From an uncultured Oscillospiraceae bacterium (GTDB lineage Bacteria > Bacillota > Clostridia > Oscillospirales > Oscillospiraceae), in NCBI GenBank assembly GCA_934646005.1, contig CAKUED010000015.1, positions 1 to 64,000 of the forward strand: a DNA stretch of 64,000 nucleotides, in the 5' to 3' direction. Below are positions 34,596 to 42,303 of the stretch, one piece after another. The notes below the pieces were generated by a model. It saw only the letters and a list, made by a program, of their open reading frames with translations. It did no database searches and was not told the DNA's origin. Made by a program: the position numbers and the translations under genes. Numbering within the stretch: the stretch's first letter is position 1; every line of letters begins with the position of its first letter.

Positions 34596-35069
34596 ATGGC
34601 TGTGAAAAAACCCGGCAAAAATGCCGCATATGTCGCCTGCAACGGTGGCTGCCGCGCCACGGCGGACTGTCAATACGGCTGCGTCGCCTGCGGGGTGTGC
34701 GTGAGCGTGTGCCCGTTTGAGGCAATTGAGATAGGTGTCCTCGGCGTCGCCGAAGTGCTGGAAGACAAGTGCCTCGGCTGCGGCAAGTGCACGCGCGAAT
34801 GCCCGCGCGGCGTCATCCATCTGCATGAGCGGCTGAATCCGATCGTCGTGCGCTGCGCGAACGAGAACATCGGCAAGGAAGCGCGCGCGATGTGCTCCGT
34901 GAGCTGCATCGGCTGCGGCATCTGCGAAAGGGCGTGCCCCTCCGGCGCGATCCGCGTGGAACAAAACCTTGCCCGGCTGGACGACAGCCTGTGCCTGTCC
35001 TGCGGGCAGTGCCTTGTGAAATGCCCGCGCGGTGTCATCGCCGACCTGCGGGGCATCCTGCATAAATAA
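34596..35069 (+). CDS. Four-cluster polyferredoxin
   Basis: A 157-residue iron-sulphur protein with four CxxCxxCxxxCP sites: CVACGVCVSVCP, CLGCGKCTRECP, CIGCGICERACP and CLSCGQCLVKCP. Each pair of sites should hold two 4Fe-4S clusters. An extra cysteine group lies at the N-terminus (CNGGCRATADC). It resembles RnfB-like ferredoxin domains. Starting three bases after xdh, it is almost certainly co-translated and can carry electrons from purine hydroxylation to other acceptors. It is cytoplasmic, with no membrane anchor. Confidence 0.9.
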   Translation: MAVKKPGKNAAYVACNGGCRATADCQYGCVACGVCVSVCPFEAIEIGVLGVAEVLEDKCLGCGKCTRECPRGVIHLHERLNPIVVRCANENIGKEARAMCSVSCIGCGICERACPSGAIRVEQNLARLDDSLCLSCGQCLVKCPRGVIADLRGILHK

Positions 35070-35074
35070 AAACC

Positions 35075-35106
35075 TTCGGCTGCATGACGATCTTCATGCA
35101 GCCGAA
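35075..35106 (+). terminator. Hairpin after the polyferredoxin gene
   Basis: A perfect 12-base stem TTCGGCTGCATG/CATGCAGCCGAA with an eight-base loop begins six bases after the stop. A T run appears only about 15 bases further on, so it may be an attenuating or stabilising hairpin before the CDF gene, not a full terminator. Confidence 0.6.
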
Positions 35107-35126
35107 CTTGCAAACGTGGTGTTTTT

Positions 35127-36305
35127 ATGACGAGTTTTCTCAAAAAATATGTTCAAAAGCGCGGAAAGCCCGGCGATCTTGCCGTGCGCACCGCCTGCGG
35201 GCGGCTGTCCGGCTGGGTCGGGATCGTCTGCAACGTTCTGCTCTGCGCGGCAAAGCTCACCGTCGGCACGCTCAGCGGCAGCGTCTCCATCACCGCCGAC
35301 GCCGTCAATAACCTCTCGGACGCGGCAGGCTCGGTCGTGACGCTCATCGGCTTTCAGATGGCATCCAAGCCCGCCGACCGCGAGCATCCCTACGGGCATG
35401 ACCGCATGGAATACATCAGCGGGCTGGTCGTGGCGGCGCTGATTTTGCTCATCGGCGCGGAGCTGGTCAAATCGTCCGTGCAGAAGATCCTGCACCCCGA
35501 GGCGGTGGAGTTTTCCGCCGCGATGGTCATCGTTCTGCTCGCGTCCATCGCCGTCAAGCTCTTACTGGCGCTTTTTAACCGCGACCTTGGGCGCATCATC
35601 GGCTCGTCCGCGCTGCAAGCGACGGCGGCGGACAGCCGCAACGACGTGCTTGCTACGGCGGCGGTGCTCGCCTCGTGCCTTGTCGGGCATTTTACGAGCC
35701 TCATGCCGGATGGCTGGATCGGACTTGCCGTGGCGCTGTTCATCCTGTGGTCGGGCGTGCAGATCGCGCGTGATACCATTGATCCTCTGCTCGGCGCAGC
35801 GCCGGACGCGCAGCTCGTGCGGCAGCTTTCGCAGACCATCACGGCGCACCCGGACGTGCTTGGCATCCACGACCTGATGGTGCACGATTACGGCCCGGGC
35901 AGGCGCTTTGCCAGCGTCCATGTGGAGATGGACGCGCACACGGACGTGCTGCACGCGCACGAGGTCATCGACGGCATCGAGCGCGCCGTCAAAAAAGAGC
36001 TGAACATCGACCTCGTCATCCACTACGACCCCGTGGTGACGGATGACGCGGAGCTCAGCTCGCTGCGGGGGCGCATCGAGCAGGCGATCAGCCGCTTCGA
36101 TCCGCGCCTGAGCGTGCACGATTTCCGCATGGTGCGCGGCAAGCAGCATACAAACGTCATTTTCGACATGGTCGTCCCCGAGGACCTGCAGGGCGAGACT
36201 GCCAACCTCCGCCGTCTGGTCAACGAAACGCTCCATCAGAGCGGCGATCAATACTTCGCCGTCATCACCTTCGACTGCGAAGCCTTCAACGAGCTTTCCC
36301 GGTAA
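35127..36305 (+). CDS. CDF family cation diffusion facilitator
   Basis: The 392-residue transporter has the CDF metal-site signatures DAVNNLSDAAGS in the second membrane helix and ATAADSRNDVLAT in the fifth, the HPYGHDRMEY loop, and a cytoplasmic C-terminal domain with HAHEVIDGIE. It exports divalent metal (Zn, Mn, Fe or Cd) against protons. The C-terminal region is longer than in short CDF proteins. No clear ribosome site precedes ATG 35127. It lies 57 bases after the polyferredoxin and may be read through from it. Confidence 0.9.
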   Translation: MTSFLKKYVQKRGKPGDLAVRTACGRLSGWVGIVCNVLLCAAKLTVGTLSGSVSITADAVNNLSDAAGSVVTLIGFQMASKPADREHPYGHDRMEYISGLVVAALILLIGAELVKSSVQKILHPEAVEFSAAMVIVLLASIAVKLLLALFNRDLGRIIGSSALQATAADSRNDVLATAAVLASCLVGHFTSLMPDGWIGLAVALFILWSGVQIARDTIDPLLGAAPDAQLVRQLSQTITAHPDVLGIHDLMVHDYGPGRRFASVHVEMDAHTDVLHAHEVIDGIERAVKKELNIDLVIHYDPVVTDDAELSSLRGRIEQAISRFDPRLSVHDFRMVRGKQHTNVIFDMVVPEDLQGETANLRRLVNETLHQSGDQYFAVITFDCEAFNELSR

Positions 36306-36309
36306 AAAC

Positions 36310-36336
36310 CCCTCCCGCGCCAATGGCGCGGGAGGG
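36310..36336. terminator. Bidirectional terminator
   Basis: A perfect 12-base stem CCCTCCCGCGCC/GGCGCGGGAGGG with loop AAT separates the converging CDF and membrane-protein genes. The minus strand has a GTTTTTA tail, the plus strand ATATTTAT. Confidence 0.88.
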
Positions 36337-36340
36337 ATAT

Positions 36341-36922
36341 TTATGTCGGTTCGTCCGGCTCGGGGTCGGGGAAATAGGTGAGCATATGGGGGTTATTTTC
36401 GATACTGTCGGGGTCGATGCCCTTGATGGCGCACCATTTGAAAAAGGCGGTACTCAAAAACTCGTTCACGCCCTGCATGGCTTCGCTGAGCATGAGGGAA
36501 TCGTCGGCGACGAACAGCACCGTTTGCACGCCGCTGCGCGTGGTGACGGAGCGCTGCCCCCTGATCTGGTCGTAGGTAAAGCGCGTGCGCTTGTGGCGCA
36601 GGTCGCGGTGCTCAAACGCGGTATCGTCATAGCGGATGGAGAACGAGAAGAAATAGTACAGCAGCAAAATGCCCATGGCAAAGATCACGCCGCAGCCGAT
36701 GCGCAGCAGCGTTTCATCCTTCGGCAGCCAGAACAGCACCGCCACGACCGGGAACAGGAGCAAAATCATGCCGAATAGAAAGCTGCGGCGCGGCATCCGC
36801 ACGAACTTCACGCCCTTACCCAGCCCCGACTTGGGGCGCAGCGCCTTGAGGAGCGTGTCGATGAGGAAGCACAGCAGAAACACGACCGCGCAGATGATAA
36901 TAATGGGAAGCAGCGTTTTCAT
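36341..36922 (-). CDS. Membrane protein with cytoplasmic PH-like domain
   Basis: A 193-residue protein with one N-terminal transmembrane helix (PIIIICAVVFLLCFLIDTLL) and two more around residues 40-85, followed by a soluble domain with a strand pattern (IRYDDTAFEHRDLRHKRTRF, then QIRGQRSVTTRSGVQTVLFV) similar to small bacterial PH-like or DUF domains. The ATG at 36922 overlaps the stop of the cyclo-ligase gene as ATGA, so the two are coupled. I do not recognise a specific function. Confidence 0.75.
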   Translation of the reverse strand: MKTLLPIIIICAVVFLLCFLIDTLLKALRPKSGLGKGVKFVRMPRRSFLFGMILLLFPVVAVLFWLPKDETLLRIGCGVIFAMGILLLYYFFSFSIRYDDTAFEHRDLRHKRTRFTYDQIRGQRSVTTRSGVQTVLFVADDSLMLSEAMQGVNEFLSTAFFKWCAIKGIDPDSIENNPHMLTYFPDPEPDEPT

Positions 36923-37473
36923 TCGGCAAGGTCCTCCGTATCCTGAGAGAGTACAAAATCGACCGGGATGTCGTGCGCGTCGGTGTCCAGATGCCGGAGC
37001 ATCTGAAAGCCGTAGCACAGCGCCAGCGTGGGGTGCTGACTGTGCGCGGCGAGGTATTTGTCGTAAAATCCGCCGCCGTAGCCGCAGCGGTGACCGTCTG
37101 GGTCAAAGGCGATGCCGGGCATGAGCACCAGCGCCGTCTCGTCGTCCGCCGCGGGTTCGTCCGCGATGGGCTCAGGGATGTTATACGCGCCGGGGGCGAT
37201 GGCGGTCAGGTCGTCGAGCCAGAGAAATTTCATCTCGTCGCCAAATACCTTCGGCACAGCGACGCGCTTGCCGTCGCGCTGCGCCTGCTCCAAGATCGGC
37301 AGCGTGCGCACCTCCTGATTATACGACAGGTAGCCGTAGATCGACCGCGCGGCGCGGTATGCCGGGTGCGCAAAGAGCTGCCGCGCCAAAAGCGCGCTGG
37401 CGCGCTCGATCTGCCGCGCGCTCAGGGCGCGTTTTTTCTCCCGCATCTGCGCGCGGAGCGCTTTTTTATCCAT
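36919..37473 (-). CDS. 5-formyltetrahydrofolate cyclo-ligase
   Basis: The enzyme converts 5-formyl-THF to 5,10-methenyl-THF with ATP, recovering folate for one-carbon metabolism. The 184-residue protein is of normal length and shows the ATP/folate site MPGIAFDPDGHRCGYGGGFY and an N-terminal KRALSARQIERAS basic helix. GGGAGG precedes the ATG at 37473. It heads a two-gene operon with the membrane protein and is divergent from prfA. Confidence 0.94.
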   Translation of the reverse strand: MDKKALRAQMREKKRALSARQIERASALLARQLFAHPAYRAARSIYGYLSYNQEVRTLPILEQAQRDGKRVAVPKVFGDEMKFLWLDDLTAIAPGAYNIPEPIADEPAADDETALVLMPGIAFDPDGHRCGYGGGFYDKYLAAHSQHPTLALCYGFQMLRHLDTDAHDIPVDFVLSQDTEDLAE

Positions 37474-37547
37474 AAGACCGCCTCCCGGACAATATTCTTC
37501 TTTATTTTACAAAACAATTCCCGCCCCGTCAATGCAAAAAGCAGGGT

Positions 37548-37576
37548 TTGACGGAACGGTAAAAATCGGGTAGAAT
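37548..37576 (+). promoter_or_regulatory. Promoter of prfA
   Basis: TTGACG (37548-37553) and TAGAAT (37571-37576) are 17 bases apart and 32 bases before the prfA start. Confidence 0.82.
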
Positions 37577-37607
37577 ACAGAATGAGAAACTGTGAGGAGC
37601 GAAACGT

Positions 37608-38675
37608 ATGCTGGATAAACTGCGGCTGGTGGAGGAGCGCTATCTGGAGATGGAGGCGCGCGCGGCGCAGCCGGATTTTTACGCCGACGCCAAAGCGGCG
37701 GCAAAGCTCCTGCGGGAGCAGAAGCAGCTGGAGCCGGTCATGCAGGCGTACCGCGCGTACCTCAAAACGCAGCAGGAGCTGGACGACGTGCGCTCGATGC
37801 TCTCCGGCGAGATGGACGAGGAGCTGCGCGAGCTGTGTCAGGAGGAGCTGCGGCAGGCAAAACGGCGTCTTGCCGGGCTGGAGCAGGAGCTGAAGGTGCT
37901 GCTGCTGCCGCGCGACGCGAATGACGATAAAAACGTCATCATGGAGATCCGCGGCGGCGTGGGCGGCGAGGAGAGCGCGCTGTTTGCGCACAGCCTGTTC
38001 CGTATGTACAGTATGTACGCCGACGCGCACGGCTGGCGCGTGGAGCTGCTCAACTACAACGAGACGGAGCTCGGCGGCATCAAGGAAGCCGATTTTATGA
38101 TCTGCGGCACGGGCGCGTGGTCGCGGCTGAAATTTGAGTCCGGCGTGCACCGCGTGCAGCGCGTGCCGGAGACGGAATCCGGCGGACGCGTGCACACGTC
38201 CACGGCGACGGTGGCGGTGCTGCCGGAGATGGAGCAGGCGGAGGTCGATCTGCGCCCGGAGGACATCGAGATGCAGGTCTACCGCTCGTCCGGCGCGGGC
38301 GGGCAGCATATCAACAAGACCTCGTCCGCCGTGCGCCTCATCCACAAGCCCACGGGCATCGTGGCGGCGTGTCAGGAGGAGCGCTCGCAGGTGCAGAACC
38401 GCGAAAGATGTATGCAGATGCTTGCCAGCAAGCTCTATGAGCTGGAGCAGCAGCGCATCGACTCCGCCGTGACGAACGAGCGCCGCAGTCAGGTCGGCAC
38501 GGGAATGCGCAACGAGCGCATCCGCACCTATAACTTCCCACAGGGGCGCGTGACCGACCACCGCATCGGGCTGACGCTCTATAAGCTCGGCAGCATTCTG
38601 GACGGCGACCTCGACGAGCTGATCGACGCACTCGTGACCGCCGATCAGGCTGAAAAGTTACAGAAATCTGACTGA
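37608..38675 (+). CDS. prfA: Peptide chain release factor 1
   Basis: RF1 ends translation at UAA and UAG. The 355-residue protein has the RF1-type stop-recognition PxT (PET, about 186-188, in HRVQRVPETES) and the catalytic GGQ in SSGAGGQHINKTSSA (about 228-242). RF2 would carry SPF, so the assignment is firm. A GAGG-type site (GTGAGGAGCG) lies seven to eight bases before ATG 37608. In many Bacillota prfA is followed by prmC; here it is followed by a run of hairpins and then the Sua5-family gene. Confidence 0.97.
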   Translation: MLDKLRLVEERYLEMEARAAQPDFYADAKAAAKLLREQKQLEPVMQAYRAYLKTQQELDDVRSMLSGEMDEELRELCQEELRQAKRRLAGLEQELKVLLLPRDANDDKNVIMEIRGGVGGEESALFAHSLFRMYSMYADAHGWRVELLNYNETELGGIKEADFMICGTGAWSRLKFESGVHRVQRVPETESGGRVHTSTATVAVLPEMEQAEVDLRPEDIEMQVYRSSGAGGQHINKTSSAVRLIHKPTGIVAACQEERSQVQNRERCMQMLASKLYELEQQRIDSAVTNERRSQVGTGMRNERIRTYNFPQGRVTDHRIGLTLYKLGSILDGDLDELIDALVTADQAEKLQKSD

Positions 38676-38882
38676 GCATTTCAAAAATTGCATTTTTGAA
38701 ATGCTCTCAAACGAAAACCGCTTCGCTGGGTTTCCGTTTGAAAAGGCTTGCACTGCGCTGCGCGCATAATTTTTGTGCGAGCACAAAAATTCTACACTCC
38801 GCTCCGTGGGCAGAATTTTTGCCGACGTACACGCCGCCGGCAAAAATGATTCAAACTTTATTTTGCGCCTGCGGGCGCAAAA
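38674..38882. repeat. Cluster of hairpins between prfA and the Sua5-family gene
   Basis: At least five stems follow one another. GAGCATTTCAAAAAT and its complement form 15 pairs (38674-38706). TCAAACG/CGTTTGA with inner AAACC/GGTTT spans 38707-38741. AATTTTTGTGC-ga-GCACAAAAATT is 38768-38791. GAATTTTTGCC with GGCAAAAATgATTC spans 38813-38852. TTTTGCGCC/GGCGCAAAA is 38861-38882. The first overlaps the prfA stop. None has a clean terminator T tract. No gene is seen in this 251-base gap. Confidence 0.72.
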
Positions 38883-38926
38883 CTCTGCGAGGCTTTGACT
38901 GTCAGAGATAAAGGAAGGTGATTGGT

Positions 38927-39949
38927 TTGAATACCAAGATTTTTACCGAGAATACACAGGAAAATATCGAAGCCGCGGCGGCGATCATCCGCGCGGGCGG
39001 GCTGCTGGGCATCCCCACGGAGACGGTCTACGGGCTCGGCGCGAACGCGCTGAACGAGGACGCGGTGCTGCATATTTTTGAGGCGAAGGGGCGTCCGCAG
39101 GATAACCCCCTCATCATCCACGTCCCGGACGAGACATGGCTGGAGCGCTACTGCCATGACGTGCCGGAGACCGCTTATACCCTCGCCGCGGCGTTCTGGC
39201 CCGGTCCGCTCACCATGATCCTGCCGCGCAAGCCCATCGTGCCGCTGCGCACGACCGGGGGTCTGGAAACGGTGGGCGTGCGCTGCCCGAATCACCCGGT
39301 GACGCTTGCCATCATCGAGGCGGCGGGCGTGCCCGTCGCCGCGCCGTCCGGCAACCTCTCCGGCAGACCCAGCCCCACGTCGGCGGCGGATATGCTGGAG
39401 GATATGGACGGGCGCATCGACGCGATCTTTGACGGCGGACCGTCCGGCGTGGGCGTGGAATCGTCCGTCCTTGACCTCACGGTCACGCCGCCGCGCCTGC
39501 TGCGCGCGGGCGGGCTGCCGCTGGAGGCGCTGCAAAGCATCCTCGGCGAGGTCATCGTGGATAAGTGCATCACCGAGCCCGTCGCCCCCGGCGAAAAGCC
39601 GAAAGCGCCCGGCATGAAATACCGCCACTACGCGCCCAAAGCGCCCGTGACCGTCATCTGCGGCGGCGCGGCGGCGAGCGCCGAGTACATCCGCGCGCAC
39701 GCGCAGCCGTGCGACGGCGTGATCTGCTTCTCGGAGTTTGCCGCGAGCTTCCCGGCGCAGCAGGTGCACGACCTCGGCTCGGTCGAGAACAAGCTGGCGC
39801 AGGCGCAGCGGGTATTCGACGCCCTGCGCACGTTCGACGCAACGGACGTGCAGCGCATTTTTGCCCAATGCCCGGACGAAGCGGGGCTGGGGCTGGCGGT
39901 GGCGAACCGGCTGAAAAAGGCCGCGGGCTTTGACGTGGTGACGGTATGA
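38927..39949 (+). CDS. L-threonylcarbamoyladenylate synthase (Sua5/YwlC type)
   Basis: The enzyme makes threonylcarbamoyl-AMP from threonine, bicarbonate and ATP, the first step of t6A37 tRNA modification. The 340-residue protein has the TsaC/Sua5 core (GIPTETVYGLGANAL, EAKGRPQDNPLIIHV) and the extra C-terminal Sua5 domain beginning PGMKYRHYAPKAPV. TTG at 38927 is chosen because AAGGAAGG lies eight bases upstream; the in-frame GTG at 38918 overlaps that site. The stop overlaps the start of the coaE fusion gene as ATGA. Confidence 0.94.
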   Translation: MNTKIFTENTQENIEAAAAIIRAGGLLGIPTETVYGLGANALNEDAVLHIFEAKGRPQDNPLIIHVPDETWLERYCHDVPETAYTLAAAFWPGPLTMILPRKPIVPLRTTGGLETVGVRCPNHPVTLAIIEAAGVPVAAPSGNLSGRPSPTSAADMLEDMDGRIDAIFDGGPSGVGVESSVLDLTVTPPRLLRAGGLPLEALQSILGEVIVDKCITEPVAPGEKPKAPGMKYRHYAPKAPVTVICGGAAASAEYIRAHAQPCDGVICFSEFAASFPAQQVHDLGSVENKLAQAQRVFDALRTFDATDVQRIFAQCPDEAGLGLAVANRLKKAAGFDVVTV

Positions 39950-41940
39950 GCCTGCTTGTTATCGGCATCACCGGCGGCAGCGGCGCGGGCAAAACGACGA
40001 TGCTCCGCTGCGTGCAGGCGCGCGGCGGCGTGTGCATCGACTGCGACGCGCTCTATCACGACCTGACGAAAACCGACAACGCGCTGCGCGCGGAGCTGGC
40101 GAGCGCGTTCGGCGATGTGTTCCTGCCGGGCGGCAGTCTTGACCGCGCGCGGCTGGGGCAGCTCGTGTTTTCCGATGCCGCGCAGCGTGCGCGGCTCGAC
40201 GAGATCACCGCGCGCCATGTCGGAAACGCGGTGAAGCAGCGCCTTGCGCAGGCGGAGGCGGACGGCGTGCCGCTTGCCGCCATCGACGCCATCAACCTCA
40301 TCCAGAGCGGGCTCGGCGAGCTTTGCCGCGTGACGGTCGGCGTGCTCGCGCCGGAAGAAACGCGCCTTGCGCGCATTCTAACGCGGGACGGCGTGCCGCG
40401 GGAGCGCGCGCTCGCGCGGCTTCATGCCCAAGCGCCGGACGAATTTTACCGCAGGCATTGCGATCATCTTCTCATCAACAACGCGGACGCGCCCGCGCAG
40501 TTTGCGCTGCAAGCGGACGCTCTGCTCGATCAAATCATAAAGGATGGTTCAGCTATGACAAAAGAACAGAAGGAAAAGCTGCTCTACGCGCCCAAGCACG
40601 GCTACGCGCGCCTGAGCGAATCCGAAAAGCAGGACATGGAGCGCTACTGCGCGGACTACCGCACGTTCCTCGACCGCTCCAAGACCGAGCGCGCCTGCGT
40701 CAAGACCGCCATCGCGCTGGCACAGGCGCGCGGCTTCGTGCCCTATGTGCCCGGAATGCCCCTCAAGGCGGGCGACAAGGTCTACTGCAACAACCGTGAC
40801 AAGGGCATCATGCTCGCCGTGATCGGCAGGCTGCCGCTGGATCAGGGCGCGAACATCGGCGCGGCGCACACCGACGCGCCCCGCCTCGACCTCAAGCCGA
40901 ATCCCCTCTATGAGGAAAACGCCATGGCGTACCTCAAAACGCACCACTACGGCGGCATCCGCAAGTATCAGTGGGTCACCGTCCCGCTGGAGCTGCACGG
41001 CGTGGTCGTGCTGGCAGACGGCAGCCGCGTGGATGTGAACATCGGCGCGGACGCGGGCGACCCGCAGTTCATCATCAACGACCTGCTGCCGCATCTGGGG
41101 CGCGAGCAGGGCAAAAAGCCGCTGGATGAAGCCATTCAGTCCGAAACGCTCAACATCCTCATCGGAAGCTGGCCCGAGGAAGGCGAAGAGGGCAGCGACG
41201 CCGTGAAGCTGGCGATTTTGCGTCTGCTGAACGAAAAATACGGCATGACGGAGGAGGATTTCATCTCCGCAGAGCTGGAAGCCGTCCCCGCCGCGAACGC
41301 GCGCGAGCTGGGTCTTGACCGCAGCCTCATCGGCGCGTATGGGCACGACGATCGCGTGTGCGCGTATGCCGAGCTTGCCGCCATTCTGGAGCTGGACACG
41401 CCGAACAAGACCGCCGTGTGCATCTTTGCCGACAAGGAAGAGATCGGCTCGGAGGGCGTTTCGGGTATGCAGTCGGAGGCATTCGACCTGTTTATGGAGC
41501 AGCTCTGCCGCACGCAGAGCGTGGCGCTGCGCGACTGCTTTGCAAGCTCCTTCTGCCTGTCTGCCGACGTGACGGCGGCGTATGACCCGAACTTCCCGGA
41601 TGTCTACGAGCGCCGCAACAGCGCGTATATCAACTACGGCGTCGGTCTGTGCAAGTATACCGGCAGCGGCGGCAAGTCCGGCGCGTCGGACGCGTCGGCG
41701 GAGGTCGTGGGCTGGCTGCGCAAGCTCCTCAACGACAACGGCGTGCACTGGCAGATGGCGGAGCTCGGCCGCACCGGCGCTGGCGGCGGCGGCACGGTCG
41801 CCAAATACATGGCAAACCGCAACATCGACACGCTGGATGCCGGTGTCCCGGTCCTGTCGATGCACGCGCCGTATGAAACGGTCGCCAAGCTCGACTGCTA
41901 CATGACCTACCGCTGCATGAAGGCAATTTTTGAATCGTAA
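39946..41940 (+). CDS. In-frame fusion of dephospho-CoA kinase and M18 aminopeptidase
   Basis: The 664-residue frame is uninterrupted. Residues 1-200 are a complete CoaE (P-loop GITGGSGAGKTT, IDCDALYHDL, then LLINNADAP), which phosphorylates dephospho-CoA in the last step of CoA synthesis. Residues 204-664 are a complete M18 metallo-aminopeptidase with metal ligands in AHTDAPRLDLKPN, DKEEIGSEG and the final MHAPYETVAKLDCY. No stop separates them, though the junction contains an ATG (40555) with an upstream AAAGGA. Either a true fusion or two products from one frame is possible. ATGA overlap couples it to the Sua5-family gene. Confidence 0.88.
   Translation: MSLLVIGITGGSGAGKTTMLRCVQARGGVCIDCDALYHDLTKTDNALRAELASAFGDVFLPGGSLDRARLGQLVFSDAAQRARLDEITARHVGNAVKQRLAQAEADGVPLAAIDAINLIQSGLGELCRVTVGVLAPEETRLARILTRDGVPRERALARLHAQAPDEFYRRHCDHLLINNADAPAQFALQADALLDQIIKDGSAMTKEQKEKLLYAPKHGYARLSESEKQDMERYCADYRTFLDRSKTERACVKTAIALAQARGFVPYVPGMPLKAGDKVYCNNRDKGIMLAVIGRLPLDQGANIGAAHTDAPRLDLKPNPLYEENAMAYLKTHHYGGIRKYQWVTVPLELHGVVVLADGSRVDVNIGADAGDPQFIINDLLPHLGREQGKKPLDEAIQSETLNILIGSWPEEGEEGSDAVKLAILRLLNEKYGMTEEDFISAELEAVPAANARELGLDRSLIGAYGHDDRVCAYAELAAILELDTPNKTAVCIFADKEEIGSEGVSGMQSEAFDLFMEQLCRTQSVALRDCFASSFCLSADVTAAYDPNFPDVYERRNSAYINYGVGLCKYTGSGGKSGASDASAEVVGWLRKLLNDNGVHWQMAELGRTGAGGGGTVAKYMANRNIDTLDAGVPVLSMHAPYETVAKLDCYMTYRCMKAIFES
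40539..40557 (+). promoter_or_regulatory. Possible internal ribosome site and start for the M18 domain
   Basis: AAAGGATGG (40539-40547) lies about ten bases before an in-frame ATG at 40555, exactly where the CoaE homology ends and the M18 homology begins (MTKEQKEKLL). This is where a separate M18 gene would start. It suggests that the aminopeptidase can be made alone. Confidence 0.5.
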
Positions 41941-41945
41941 TAGAT

Positions 41946-41978
41946 ACGGGCGGGGAATTTCCCCGCCCGTGATTTTTT
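41946..41978 (+). terminator. Rho-independent terminator after the CoaE-M18 gene
   Basis: A perfect 12-base stem ACGGGCGGGGAA/TTCCCCGCCCGT with a one-base centre is followed by GATTTTTT. It starts five bases after the stop. Confidence 0.9.
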
Positions 41979-41984
41979 CGTTTT

Positions 41985-42230
41985 TCGTCGTAATGTAGGG
42001 GAGGGGCGAAATGAGGTAAGAGGTAATAGTGAATAGTGAAGAAGTCCGTAGGGGTCGATGCCCACAAACGTTGTGCGTATTTGCATCGGCGCGTTCGTTT
42101 TTCGGGCACGTCCTGCCGGGCGGACAGGGTCGTCCGCCCCTACGGGTGCGTACCGTTTCGCATTGGTGCGCCCATATCCGCAACATCGTACCGCGCGGGA
42201 GAGGCAAGCCCCTCCCCTACGTTACGACGA
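41985..42230. repeat. Palindromic module array 4 with 23-bp terminal inverted repeats
   Basis: The shortest array (246 bp) is bounded by TCGTCGTAATGTAGGGGAGG... (41985-42007) and its complement (42208-42230), which match at 22 of 23 bases. Inside are the GAAATGAGGTAAGAGGTAAT block shared with array 3, a rightward C module with a diverged right arm (42048), and a leftward B module (about 42116-42142). It lies between the M18 terminator and the M14 gene; no gene is seen. Confidence 0.85.
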
Positions 42231-42262
42231 ATCACGAAGCTAAAAAAATCCGTCATACTTTT

Positions 42263-42295
42263 CCTTCCAATGCATATATATCTGCATTGGAGGGG
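42263..42295 (+). promoter_or_regulatory. Hairpin that pairs with the ribosome binding site of the M14 gene
   Basis: CCTTCCAATGCA (42263-42274) pairs with TGCATTGGAGGG (42283-42294) as 11 Watson-Crick pairs plus one G-T, with the loop TATATATC. The 3' arm contains the GGAGGGG ribosome site of the gene starting at 42304, so the closed hairpin would block initiation. It could act as a thermosensor or as the target of an activating factor; this is inference. Confidence 0.6.
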
Positions 42296-42303
42296 ATTTT
42301 ACG

